DNA of 64,000 nt. It comes from Argyresthia goedartella. Its lineage: Eukaryota; Arthropoda; Insecta; Lepidoptera; Argyresthiidae. A model generated the notes under the pieces. It worked only from the letters and a program-made list of their open reading frames with translations. It was not told where the DNA came from and searched no databases. Positions within the stretch are counted from its first letter, which is position 1. Each line of letters opens with the position of its first letter. Location: contig OX463806.1 in NCBI GenBank assembly GCA_949825045.1, forward strand, positions 46,214,208-46,278,207. The letters are read 5' to 3'. Position numbers and translations under genes: made by a program. Of this stretch, positions 20,476-31,384 are shown piece after piece.

Positions 20476-21057
20476 TATCTGACGAATCGGACAGAATTTG
20501 TGCGTGCGAAATGTCAAATAAAGTTATCTGACTGTTCATCTGGGGATGGACAATCGCCCCCTAAGAGTATTCTCTATCTATCTATACTATAGGTACTATT
20601 ATCTAAACTGCTATATGTAAGTACATATCAAAGGTACAACATACGAATGTAAATTTTATCGTGAGACTGCCTCTACGAACGCTTCTCAGATCAAATCACT
20701 GAATAGACCCGCGCAAATTAAGCGCCGCTTAAATGCGATACTGGTGCTGTCAGTTCCCGAGCGAGACACAGCGGCATGCCTTTGAACAGCCGTTAAACTT
20801 TGAGTCTTCGATTGTGTAATTTGGTGTCGCCAACTCAATTTAGCAGCAATAATTCGGCTGCTAGTGTGACATGAAACAGTGATAGTAAGGCTGTTTTTCC
20901 TCTGGCAGAGTTGAAATCGACACAGTGGAATAATTTTAAGAATCGGCTGTTGATGCGTCGCGAAGTTGAAGTTTGTAAACATGTGACACGATAAAATGCC
21001 GTAACAAGTAGGGGTTTCTGATAAGTGTTTGAGTTTCAAGGGAATATAATTGATAAT
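20476..21057. other. Unassigned DNA
   Basis: No gene or mobile element recognised. Confidence 0.35.
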
Positions 21058-21155
21058 TTATTGCACACAAATGAGATATAGAAAAGTCAATAACGTATAA
21101 ACTGTGGGCAAGGGCGAGGTTATCTCTAAATAGAGATATCTTCCTGCAAACCAAG
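21058..21155 (-). repeat. REP-4: LINE 3' UTR fragment with conserved hairpin
   Basis: The minus strand reads GGTTTGCAGGAAGATATCTC then TATTTAGAGATAACCTCGCC and a TTGTGTGCAATAA end. Related copies are at 53008-53110 (plus) and 55024-55145 (minus). ATCTCT...AGAGAT can pair in each. Confidence 0.65.
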
Positions 21156-21511
21156 TAAGATGACATATTGATTGTGGAGCAGGGGTGAATATGTGATTTG
21201 AGCTTGATGAACCTGTTATTTGATCAAGCCAGGCAATTCTGTTACCGCTACGGGCTACTCTAAAGGGAATTCCCATCCAAGAGACGGTTTTTTTCCGCAT
21301 ATTTTCTACTCGTCCTTCGTGTGTGAGTTCGAAACGCACGATTTTATGAATATGTAAGTTTAAAAAAGTCCATGGACCAGAGGTTACACGCAAGCTTGTC
21401 ACTGACACCGAAAAGCCAACCGTTCGCGCAATATTAAGAATTTATTGCTGGCTAACTGTCGGCATAACCGAGCTTCCGTCACCTCAAATGGAAAAGGCTA
21501 GAAATACATAA

Positions 21512-21830
21512 TAATAATGTAGCCCATTCATATTCCCACCGAGAGGCACGGGCCCTTACCCGGATACGCTCTCTCCTACTCCACCAACTGGCTGGCTGGT
21601 GACCAACCCGACTGTTTTTAAGTTGCCCTATTAGGGCCTCTGACCAGCTTTATGACTACTTCCAGGGAGTAACGATAGTAGCCGGGACCTACAGCTTAAC
21701 GTGGCAACCGAAACACGGAAGCGTCCGAAACAAATGCCACATAGAACCGGTCACCCATCCAGTGCCCCTCTCGGCCAGATGTTGCTACCCTCACGATCGT
21801 TTCCGATGTGTGAACACCGCTAGACCACGG
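21512..21830 (-). mobile_element. SINE-A copy, diverged
   Basis: The minus strand ends in the ACCGAGGGG/CCGGGTAAGGGCC block also seen at 27400-27440 and 53713-53750. Inward are CACGTTAAGCTGTAGGTCCC+GGCTAC and GTTTCGGTTGCC. The far end TCCGTGGTCTAGCGGTGTTC resembles the tRNA-like head. Confidence 0.65.
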
Positions 21831-22794
21831 ACGTTTCATATATACACATATACACATAAATACATATTCCACTTTAAGTACAAGATCACCGCCATTCCGT
21901 TAAACTGATTTTCTTCTAGTTTTCTGATAAAAAGGCGGGTGCCATCATTCCCATGTGTTGTTGTGTTTTTACGTCGATTCTATTGATTTGATTGTCTTTG
22001 TGTTGATATTTCTCATGACTATGGGAGAGGGGGGCGGCGGGTGGAGCGGGGAGGGAGCGGAGCATGCGCAGGCGCTACTATCCCGATGCCCCGTATAGCG
22101 GTCCGTGAAAACGATTAAAAACTTCTGCAGAGCTTTGAAAGCTAGTTCCGTATCGGTATATGTGGTTGATACTAACTACCTAGTGATGGGGTCTGTAGTC
22201 GGTATATTTAAACTGTTTACTAACCAACATAAACAATTTACCACGTCTAGCTATTCCATATACAGAGTGTCATTTACGTTGGTATATCATAAACTGTTTG
22301 AGTATCGGAATTACATTACCGTGCAATAAAACATAACGCAAAATATCCACTTCGATTCAGAATACTAAGTATTTTATATATTTTTACAATTTTCTATCAA
22401 TGCAAAATTTACATAGATTTAGAATTCAACTTAATCATTTTCTATTTGAAAGCCAGAAAAAGCCGGAGGGTCATAAACACGATACAATTATCATTTAGTA
22501 TTATTTATTTTACTCAAGGAATTTTAATCTTACTGTCATTGAGTGGCATAATAGGGATCGATCTCATCGCCCTAGTAAGTAGGTAATATACATACATACA
22601 TTGTATACGCCTTTGATTCCTAACTTACATTGCTATCTTGTATGCGCACAAAACATTTTATATTTATCTTAGTTAATTATTTCCTTATAGTTTCACCATA
22701 GTATTACCTAGTTTATTTATAATTTTTAAGTCGTTTTTCCTCTTCTGTACTTACCTACCACAGACATATAATAAGGTTACCTGCTACAATCTTG
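21831..22794. other. Unassigned DNA with a GC-rich patch
   Basis: 22025-22085 is strikingly G-rich (GGGAGAGGGGGGCGGCGGGT) in AT-rich flanks and could be promoter-like or structural. Otherwise nothing recognised. Confidence 0.35.
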
Positions 22795-22990
22795 TTTTAG
22801 TGGGTAGTTTGTCCGTGCATCACCCACCGGCTTTGACGGAAGACCAGCGTTGATTGTAAACCAGCCAGCATTATGCTGAGTCAGGGTCCGTTTTGCGACA
22901 AACCAGCTTCACACAGAAATTTAGTCATTATACATTAGTGTAAGCGCTTGTCTCGCAAATACATCATTATTCTATTCTATTCAATGGAGT
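22795..22990 (+). repeat. Interspersed repeat with TTCTA tail
   Basis: Blocks AAGACCAGCGTTGATTG, CCAGCCAGCATTATGCTGAG, GACAAACCAGCTTCACAC and CTTGTCTCGCAAATA end in ATTCTATTCTATTC. I remember this order as a common lepidopteran repeat. The ending looks like a short tandem-repeat tail rather than poly-A. Confidence 0.6.
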
Positions 22991-23815
22991 GTAGGACGAG
23001 AGAGCTGACTAAATCTTAACGGGACCGACAACACTTCGAGCTTTTATCCACAGTTTCCCATCACTATCTGTGCCAAGCCTGGTAGGAGGCACACGTCCAA
23101 AGATGGTGACATCTAGTAGTAATGGACTCCGGTTTTTATGCAACTAACTGTATCCCATACTAGGGTCCGAAGTGACAGCTAACTGTAATGAGAGTGCTTT
23201 AATTACTTGTACTGGGAAAAATAGACTTGAGGCACATCCGTGCAAATCGCTTTGGACTTTAACACACGGAGATAAAGTCTATTGATTTAACAGATATGTG
23301 ACATCCTTTCTGCGATTTATTTGGTGACGGAAGTCATCGCGAGAAAACCGTCACATCTCCATAACTGCGGCGTTGGGATAACCACCTGGCAAAAATTATT
23401 ATTGAATAACTGCATAAATGTGGGCCCAACAGTGCCTCTGTCTTGCCATGTGAGTTGTGTTATGTAGTTGTTTACCTGGTCGGCTTTTCAAATCACCCTT
23501 TATGTCAGAGATCTAATCTCCGATACAACACATCCTGTTAACAGTACACGATTTGCCTCATCCATATTCCCAAATAAGATCGAACCAAACACCGATATCG
23601 ATAACGCACAAAAACAACCTTACAAGAAACTACAGACATCGTCTGAATACATAACTGAGTTACTCTAACTTTAAAATAACTATTGATAGCAAGTGAAGAA
23701 TGTTAATGAGGTGCAGCAGTGGACGCAGACGATGCCGCGAGTGATAATTGTATCTCTGACAACCCTGCGAATAACAAAAAAAATATATCAACCACCAACA
23801 CACGAATGGAAACCC
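22991..23815. other. Mostly unassigned; REP-1 fragment at 23340-23465
   Basis: 23348-23460 holds the REP-1 order (CATCTCCATAACTGCGGCG, GTGGGCCCAACAGTGCCTC, CTTGCCATGTG). The rest shows no feature. Confidence 0.5.
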
Positions 23816-24415
23816 TTAGTCCAAAATTTGATTCACTTCTTTTCTTGTTAGGCCGATATGCACTGAAAAGCTAAGAACCATCGCAATGAGGTCAGCTATC
23901 AAATATGATAAAAATAAGTCGAGTGCTGGTGGGACTACTTCGGATTTACTACATTTACCATCGTAAAATAAAACTTTAGCACCAAAATAGTAAAACAAGA
24001 GCAAAAAACCGGTCAAGTGCGATTCGAACACGCGCACAAAGGGTTCTCTACCACCTTACAATGGTAGGGATGGTGTGGAGTGAATAGTTTGGATTTTACA
24101 TAGCAGAATGTTGTTAACAAAGTTATTGGTGCGGCTACATTCACATTCCATGCACGTAAACAGGTGCATTAATAAGTTTGTATGTGGTATTGAAATAATT
24201 GTTGTATGGGAGACCCCTTAAATATTGATTTTATTTCATTTTTTAGTATTTGTTGTTATAGCGGCAACAGAAAACATCATCTGTGAAAATTTCAACTGTC
24301 TAACTATTTAGGCTGATCCGGTAGATACCGGTGACAGACGGACGGACGGACGGACAGCGGAAGCTTAGTAATAGGGTCCCGTTTGGCACCCTTCGGGGAC
24401 GGAACCCTAAAGAGG
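23816..24415 (+). repeat. REP-2 copy (ends GGTACGGAACCCTAAA type)
   Basis: Holds ACCGGTCAAGTGCGATTCG, TTTGTTGTTATAGCGGCAAC, GTGAAAATTTCAACTGTCTA, a GACGGACGGACGGACAG run, and ends TAGTAATAGGGTCCCGTTTG then CGGAACCCTAAA. Copies are at 26440-26655, 45000-45372, 48855-49410 (plus) and 51296-51850 (minus). I recall the family as abundant in Lepidoptera; its class is uncertain. Confidence 0.75.
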
Positions 24416-24425
24416 AAATAATATT

Positions 24426-24990
24426 ATGTCCGAACGTGGATTGAAACAAGAAAAAGAATACGCCACCGATATCAAACAAATTGCGACAACGCTACCACGT
24501 GATAAGCCGCAGAATCTACGACTATATTTGAATCATGATATGATTTGTTTTTTTATTCTCGATCTTTATGTACGGTGCAGAAACCTGGTGCCTGAAGAGC
24601 CGGGAACGCAGCAAAATCGACGCGTTCGAAATGTGGTGCTCTAGAAGACTACTCAGAATTCCGTGGACCTCCATGAGAACTAACGTGTCCTTTTTGAGTG
24701 AACTGAGGATCACAAAACGGCTCTCGACAATTTGCCGGGAAAGAACCCCAAGCTTCTTCGGTAACATTATGCGCTCACCTAGGCACCAACTGGGGAAGCT
24801 CATCATAATGGGCCAAGTGGAAGGAAAACGCGCCAGATGACGTGCTCCAACTAGATGGTCCGACCAGCAGCCATATGGCGTAACTATCTGAAGTTCATAG
24901 CGTGTGTCAATGGTTCATCTCATGCTCATACAATTTCATCGATTGCGGGGTATCACCGAAGGCTTCTAGGCTTCATTCAATGAGCTTGGG
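24426..24990 (+). pseudogene. RTE-type LINE C-terminal fragment
   Basis: The frame 24568-24840 reads 'YGAETWCLKSRERSKIDAFE', 'MWCSRRLLRIPWT', 'NVSFLSEL' and 'QVEGKRAR', the canonical RTE region after the polymerase. Past the stop at 24838, other frames continue with 'RWSDQ'-like and 'VNGSSHAH' remnants to about 24990. It is distinct from the RTE piece at 3778-4195 (different spacing and wording), so at least two RTE lineages are present. No polymerase motif remains. Confidence 0.8.
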
Positions 24991-25225
24991 TTTGGCCTCC
25001 ATTATGATGCTACTTGCATGATATAGTCAATAGTCAATAGTCAAAGTACTTTATTACTGTAGATATTTACATATACTTAGCAAACGTCATTTTTTGCCTC
25101 TTCTCTACATTGGACCACTGTGGGAGAAGAAGGGCGTAGAAACTCCCACAGATTTATTTTTAGATTTCTTTTAAAAATAGGTTGTGCTTAACTAATACAA
25201 ATATGAAAAATTTAATTGTTATGAT

Positions 25226-25478
25226 TAATAAAAATGAAAAAAATGAAAAAATGATGCATGTACCTAACTGTGTTTTTCATGATTGCTTCATGTAAATAAT
25301 GATGTGTAATACGTGTGTGTAAGTGGTTGTGTGTGAGGGTAGAGATATGTGTGTGAGGGTATGTTTGTATGTGTGTATGCCTATTAATTTAATTATGCTA
25401 AAATTAAAATTTTATTTTGTATATGTTGTGTAAAAATATGGATTATTTATATCTGAAATAAATTGATAAATAAATAAA
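25226..25478 (+). mobile_element. Nested insertion in LINE 3' UTR (possible 3' end of another retroelement)
   Basis: Aligning the LINE 3' UTR with the copy at 12906-13160 shows extra sequence between 'GATTAATAA' and 'ATAATAAGCAGGAATAAATA'. It contains GTGTGT-rich sequence and ends TGAAATAAATTGATAAATAA, an A-rich tail with AATAAA signals, so it reads as a plus-strand retroposed end. Boundaries are within about 10 bp. Confidence 0.5.
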
Positions 25479-25542
25479 ATAAATAATAAGCAGGAATAAA
25501 TAATTACAAAATTATTAACAGCAAGGTCTGTGTTGAGCCAGA

Positions 25543-26157
25543 TTAACCCCATACAGTCCTGTCATTTAAGTAATCTTGAACATTGTAATATCCCTTTTTC
25601 GACAAAGTCGCTTTAACATGCTTTTTAAATTGCACATTTGGAAGTGAGAATTTGATACACTTGGTTTTACCAGCGTTTAACAATAAATTATTAACTGTGA
25701 ACCAATTCAAGGTTAAAGACAATACACCATTAACATCATCAAAATCTCCTTTTTGTCTTTCAATTTTGAAGACCATTGAAGTATCATCAGCAAACAACAC
25801 TATGTCAGTTAATTTCTCCACCATGAAAGGCAGATCATTAATATATACCAGGAATAAGAAAGGGCCTAATATGGAACCTTGTGGAACGCCAATTTTAACA
25901 CCCGATCCATCAGATTTTACGCCGTTAACTTCTGCCTTTTGAATTCTATTGCTTAGGTATGATCTTAGTAGATCCAACGCTTTATTTCTAACTCCGTAAT
26001 GATTTAATTTAATTAATAGCGTATTATGATCAACATAATCAAACGCCTTCGACAGGTCGCAAAAAACTCCGATAGCATCCTGTGCGGCCTCCCATGCAGA
26101 ATAAATATGAGATACAAGGGTAATACCTGCATCCGTGAGATACAAGGGTAATACCAA
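25543..26157 (-). pseudogene. Reverse transcriptase with in-frame deletion of the connection region
   Basis: The 204-codon frame shows 'GVFCDLSKAFDYVDHNTLL' (catalytic Asp), 'GVPQGSILGPFLFLVYINDL', 'VLFADDTSMVF' (FADD variant of YADD) and 'NWFTVNNLLLNAGKTK'. It then jumps directly from 'KFSLPNV' to 'QFKKHVKATLSKKGYYNV', which is the extreme C-terminus of the family (compare 13160-13260). Roughly 150-200 residues of thumb and post-polymerase region are missing, yet the frame is kept. The stop at 25543 is the family stop. With only motif blocks from the first Asp onward, an enzyme is unlikely to work, but this palm core is unusually clean. Confidence 0.9.
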
Positions 26158-26162
26158 TTTGA

Positions 26163-26400
26163 CAGATGAAGCTGGTGCAAGGTGTCAAACGTAAACGTCT
26201 ATATGAAGTTCCTAGCTCAGACGAGTTACGCCATAAGATGATGCAGATTAGAGAGGCAACAGGGGGACTCTACACAACGTATTATATAGTATACATAGTA
26301 TTATAGTATCTGTGATACTACGCAGAACCGTCAGCAAATTCAGCAATGGAGGAGAGCATGCTGTCACGATCCTCAGCATTGAGGGAACGATAAAGAAGAA
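26163..26400 (+). mobile_element. Possible LINE 3' end (RTE-like) with GAAGAA tail
   Basis: Encodes 'DELRHKMMQIREATGG' and later 'NSAMEESMLSRSSALRER', followed by AAAGAAGAAGAAGAAG. The wording and trinucleotide tail recall 3' ends of lepidopteran RTE-like elements, but the match is weak and from memory. Confidence 0.35.
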
Positions 26401-26439
26401 GAAGAAGTAGAAGAATGATTTGTTATAACGTAGGGTGTG

Positions 26440-26655
26440 TTGTGAAACACGTCTCTTATATGGGGACCCCCTTTAATTTATAACGTTACAGGAATACACA
26501 TTCTGTGAACATTTCAACTGTCTACCTTTAACGGTTCATCAGACAGAGCCCAGGGACGGGCAGACAAGCAGACAGGCAGACAAACAGGCGGACAGCGGAG
26601 GCTTAGTAATAGGGACCCGTTTGGCACCCTTTGGGTACGGGCACCCTTAACCACC
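26440..26655 (+). repeat. REP-2 copy, 3' half
   Basis: GTGAACATTTCAACTGTCTA, a run of CAGACA units and TAGTAATAGGGACCCGTTTG match the REP-2 3' end at 24300-24415. Confidence 0.75.
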
Positions 26656-26789
26656 GCATTCCCATCCGTCCACCCGTTCGACCGACGGACCCGACAGACG
26701 CCTCAAACTTAGATCATTCCTCTTTTTCGTCGATGGTTAAAAAGTCTTCGCGCTGTATTTGTTGTGTATGTTTGTCAATGTGGTTACAC

Positions 26790-26885
26790 ACAAAGCGTCA
26801 CGTCATTTCCCATACGGTATGGCAGACACGATTTACGTGGCAGCGGGCTTGCCCATTGCCGCAGCCACGGAGATGTTTTTGTGTG
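26790..26885 (-). repeat. REP-1 fragment
   Basis: GCGTCACGTCATTTCCCATA followed by CGGTATGGCAGAC and GCGGGCTTGCCCATTGCCGC match the REP-1 blocks. Confidence 0.65.
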
Positions 26886-27156
26886 CACTATTCGTGCATA
26901 AAGTAAGTCAGTAATGCGTAAAAGGCCTACATTTTTTTAGTCAGCTATTTCAATTTGTATACTTGGATGATCAAAATAAGGCCAATTATGGGATTGCAGG
27001 AAATTATTTGCGGACTGGGCGGTTCAATAATGTTCTATTTAGGTGTTTGATGATGTGTCATAATGATAATCAGCATTATTGTGGCGAAATTATTTTCGCT
27101 AACTTAAAGCAGTTATGAGGTTTTGATTTAGTATCTTGTTTATTTATGGGCTGTAT

Positions 27157-27442
27157 GAGCTCCGTGGTCTAATGGGTTACAAGCTTGCTTTTCACACAGG
27201 AGATGCAGGTTCGATTCCTGACCATGTACCAATGAGATAATGAATTTATCTTAAGTACATTATCGGACGTTCAGTGTTTCGGATGACACGTTAAGCTGTA
27301 GGTCCCGGCTACTATCGCAACGTGGTGGTGGTCGTAAAAGCCCTCCACCAACACGCACTGAGCCAGCGTGGTGGAGTGAGGCTTTATCTTACTCGTATCC
27401 GGGTAAAGGCCTGTGTCCCTCGGTCGGGACATTAATGTGCTG
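27157..27442 (+). mobile_element. SINE-A copy, full length
   Basis: Head GAGCTCCGTGGTCTAATGGG (A-box like TGGTCTAATGG), then GCAGGTTCGATTCCTG (B box with pairing stem) near 27207-27222. Next is CCATGTACCAATGAGATAAT and a body with TTCAGTGTTTCGGATGACAC, CCAACACGCACTGAGCCAGC and TATCCGGGTAAAGGCC, ending GGGACATTAATG. It is the best complete copy of this family in the window. Confidence 0.85.
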
Positions 27443-29585
27443 CATTTATATCTTGTTTATTTCATGCAATACCTAGTAAGAGATTGAAGTCTGCTTCGTC
27501 GTATTTCTGAAGGAGACTTTATTATGTCTCACGTGGAAGCACAGCCGAAAACTCAACATGTGAGGGTCACTTAGGTCAGTCTCTCGCACGAGAAATGGGA
27601 GCGCTGATTTGACTTTTAAGCAGCACTTAGTGCCTAGCTTATCAATCAGTATGTGCCATAGTGGTCGTGTTGCAATGTCCTGTAGTATATAGTGTGACCT
27701 TCCCTTGCTTGTAACTACTTACTGCTAAAGTCTCAGGTGCTTATCACATGTTTATATTATAACCCGAAGCAAAATAGCGCTTAACGCACTTTAAGGCCGG
27801 AAATATCCGGTGAACAATCGAGGACTTAATTAAGGCTGGGTTAAATCGGTATCGGTAAAATTAGCTACTCGATTCATGGTGGCTCAAATTTCGAACACAA
27901 CCCTATTAAAATAAAGTTCATGACAGCCCACACTGAAACATGGCCGTTAAATTTCTGTGCTTTTTATTTATTTATTTCGTTAAAAGCGCTGACCATTTCT
28001 CGATTTCAACCCAACCGTGATAAGAAATTTTGAATACGTATTATTTGACGCAAGAAACATATCAATATTATTTTTAGATCCCAAGAAACAGCAAGCATTA
28101 GCGAGTTTAGGGTGAAAAACATCTAATTTTGTTTCTTATAGTTCCCAATAATGTTTCCAAACAAATTCCGGTTGAATATCTTCATGAAATGTATTTTTTC
28201 GGGATTTTGGAGGAGGAACTTGAGGAACCAGACTTCCAGTGGACGAAGTTAGCGTAAAAGCGTAAGAATGTGAGGAGGCTTTTGCTTCGGAGCGGGCATG
28301 ACAGATAGAAAAATAAGCAGTGCAGCGTCATGTCTCTCATCATTAATGTAGGTACCATCCTACATTGCACAGCGTATGAAACAACACGCTGTTACCATAC
28401 CACCAACTAAAGCAATTCATGACACCGTGGACCTGGAGGATAGACCATCTATCCAGTAATTACCCAAACCACCTCAGACGCAGCATCAAAGACCAGCAAA
28501 AAATGTCATCACAACACTTCTACCCGTCCCTTTCTAACTACCCATTAAATTAATCATTCGTCTCTTACTATCGTCTACCGTTACTAGAGTACAGAATGCG
28601 GGTAAAAAACCGCCAGAACCGACGACGACGCCTCCCTTTTGAAAACGCAAGATTGGATGCGCGTACGACGACCGACGCGACGGTTTCATAATAGGTGGAG
28701 GTTTTTCATTACAAGTGAGGCTTTTTTGTGCTGGAAATAAGTATCGATCTATGGGAATTAATAGTTAAATTGGTTGTTCGTAGCTGGACATGCAAAGCTG
28801 CATTGACGTATTCCAATTACCTGGGTTAGGATGCTTTAGGTAAATTTAAGTTGTTCATATCATCAAAAGTAGCAGATACGGAACTCATACCGCAATGCTG
28901 TTGATACCCGGGTACTGTATGTAGAGTCCAATTTTTCCCACTATTCCAACCCCTTATAATATTCCCCCACCTTAATAAGCAGCCTGATCGAGACTCCTCT
29001 GTATAAGTATTGAATGAATTAATGGTCGTTTATTTCGTGCTTAAGAACCCGAAGTAAATTATGGAACACGTTTACAATACAATACAAATATCTATGTCAT
29101 TAACAACAAAAATGCAGTACATATAAAAAGCACTAGGTCTACCCTACCTAACTCGGTCCTGTGAAATGTCGTTCCTGTCCTTTGACCATCTGGCAGATTG
29201 TCCAGATTTTCCACCCTGGCGCTGTCACTACCTGAGTGACAGATAGGATTATCTTTGAATGTCCGTCATACATTGCGTGTGCTTCGTTTAAGTGGTATTA
29301 GTAGAAGTAATGTGTGCCAATAACACAATTCTAAGCTATTTCTCTCATTCAAGATGCAAGAGTTCTAACGGTTCGCGTACATCATAACCTTTAATACATG
29401 TAAATGTATAACTAGAATTATTATCTTATTTCCCTAAAACAATGGAGACGTTGAAACCCTAAAGTGGAGGTCGTAAAATGAAAGGTCTTTGTTTACAGAC
29501 AATGGGCACAAGCTTGGATATCAACAGGAAACTGGACTCTACAACTTCATTCGATATTCGTTTGTCTATTATTGTTATTTGTTTT
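27443..29585. other. Unassigned DNA
   Basis: About 2.1 kb with no supported gene. A short minus-strand frame at 28182-28370 is serine-rich but unrecognised. 28610-28690 is CG-rich. Confidence 0.35.
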
Positions 29586-30389
29586 GATATTGATGCTGAC
29601 TTATAGTATGTATTCGTCTTATAGGATTCGTTTCAGACTGGTGAGTGGTGACAGACAGACAAACAAATATAGCAAATAGCATAATTTTTTTCGTTACGGG
29701 TCATATCGGACCTATGTCTAACAGGACCCGTAAATAAAATATGAACTTGTCGGCACGTTTATTACGGCAGGAAATTGTAGGAGAGATACAATAAATAAGA
29801 GGAGCCAACATTAAGTATGTAGCAAGAAAAAAACGGCTGATCCATGCATAGCTGGATAGACAGGGAGTCTCTGCAGGTATGACATTAAATACTACGGCAA
29901 AGAACATAGTGACTGGAGAGAATCACCATACAACAGGGAGGTCTCGGGTCAAATATATAGGTTCCCAGAAACAGACAGCGAAACTACAGCGACACCGGAT
30001 AACCCGCATAACTGAACAGTACTCGAGAAACTCAACCAATGATACCTAAAAACAAAAGAAAATCAAGAACTTGAAGAAAACATCAGCTGCTCTGCAATAT
30101 TCACATCCTCCCCATTCCACATACCGTTTGACATCACCCTCACTCCATCCCTATGAGCAGGTCTCTCCCCATCCTTTCAAAACTTGTGCCCTCTGGTAGG
30201 CCGGCCGAAAGACCGGAACAGATTTAGAACCCTGGCTGGAGAAGATGAATTCATTCACTCATGTATGATATTAATGCTGATTTATAGTGTGCACTCGTAT
30301 TGTTGGATTCTGTTCAGAATGGGTGGTGAGTGGTGACAGACAGACTGACAGACAGACACACCACTATAAATCACCTTTTTCGATACGGT
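29586..30389. repeat. Pair of about 115-bp direct repeats flanking a 565-bp segment
   Basis: 29586-29699 and 30267-30389 share GATATT(G/A)ATGCTGA, TTATAGT(A/G)TG, GGTGAGTGGTGACAGACAGA and TTTTTTCG(T/A)TACGG. The intervening sequence has no recognisable coding frame. The arrangement could be a tandem repeat with an insertion or a tiny terminal-repeat element. Confidence 0.6.
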
Positions 30390-31185
30390 ATGGCAGTGGC
30401 AAAATTTACGCTGTAGGCGTAACTACAACAAAAATAAAATAGTTGATTTTTGTTAAAAGCAAAACTACAAGGATTGATAACAAGAGTCTTCAATCAAAAG
30501 ACAAAATGTCGTCCAAAAATAATAAGAACAATATGCGCACGGCCATCGAAACAACAGGCAGATCCAACGAAGTATTTATCAATGAAGCCAAAACCAAACC
30601 ACAGCCGTTTCTACAACTCATAATAGGACCAACCCGTAAAGGCTTTTTTCGGTACACATGTGCCTTGCGAAAAAAAAACACCTACACATGTAAACCTGTA
30701 GTAATCGTACACCCACATGCGCGTAACCGTGTAGTAACTCGTGTTTACTCACACACGCGCGCGCGGGACCTGTTCCTGAGACCTGCGAGGGGGGTGTGTG
30801 TGAACTGAAGGCGCAGTGAGGTAGATCTAGGAGATTGTGTAGTGTTGGTACTTTATAGCTAAAAGTTTAGTTTGGTAGACAACATAATAATCACCTAATG
30901 GATTACTAGATGTTGTAGTGTAGATCTAATTTCTTGCAATTGTGTAGTAGGACTGCCATTCTAGTAATTATGTTCCAGTCCTTTGTCAAAATTGGGTTGT
31001 TTAAGAGGTAAACTAGACTTTGCTTATCGGTTTCCTCTTGTTTGCCGTGAGCATTAAGAATGATTAACACTAGCCCTAACACTAGGCTACACACCAGCAC
31101 AGTTTGTGGTACATTTTATGAAGAAACAATTACCTAAAGGTTTCATCTTTGACATAGTGATTTAAGTTCATGTTTAACTTTCACA
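30390..31185. other. Unassigned DNA; weak REP-1 end at 30380-30415
   Basis: GATACGGTATGGCAGTGGCA at 30380-30399 is a REP-1 end overlapping the direct repeat. An open frame at 30443-30808 (121 codons, lysine- and asparagine-rich N-terminal half) has no motif I recognise, and its C-terminal half overlaps CACACGCGCG low complexity, so I do not call it a gene. Confidence 0.35.
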
Positions 31186-31384
31186 AATAAACATAAAACA
31201 TAAGTCACATACATTGCTTCTGGCCCCACACTACGATACCCTGTTTAGTGGGAACCAGAAACAGTGACGTCACCCACATATAAACATACAAAACCTGGCG
31301 ATTTTTGTCATTATCACCAGCCGGGGGTCAAACCCGACACCTCTAGCATGGTAAGCAGAGCCACAACCGTAGCGCCATAGAGGA
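31186..31384 (-). mobile_element. SINE-C copy
   Basis: The minus strand shows a head with A box TGGCGCTACGGTTGTGGC and B box GGGTTTGACCCCCGG, then CACTGTTTCTGGTTCCCAC and CAGAAGCAATGTATGTGAC. It matches 15037-15240 block by block. Confidence 0.8.

Larger units (their letters stand above)
25029..26157 (-). mobile_element. CR1/Jockey-like LINE with internal deletion and nested insertion
   Basis: The minus-strand element comprises reverse transcriptase coding (25543-26157), a 3' UTR (25479-25542 and 25044-25225) and a terminal run of three AGTCAAT units at 25027-25047. The 3' UTR matches copies at 12906-13160, 32168-32297 and 40858-41700. About 250 bp of unrelated plus-strand sequence splits the UTR at 25226-25478. 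The 5' end stops inside the polymerase. A 28-bp duplication around GAGATACAAGGGTAATACC (26109-26127 and 26137-26155) marks the truncation point. Confidence 0.85.

Noticed and set aside
20058..20531. Short frames across the palindromic array
   Set aside because: They repeat only because the DNA repeats; the translation reflects the tandem units.
30443..30808. 121-codon frame as a gene
   Set aside because: The C-terminal third is low-complexity CACACGCGCG sequence and no domain is recognisable.
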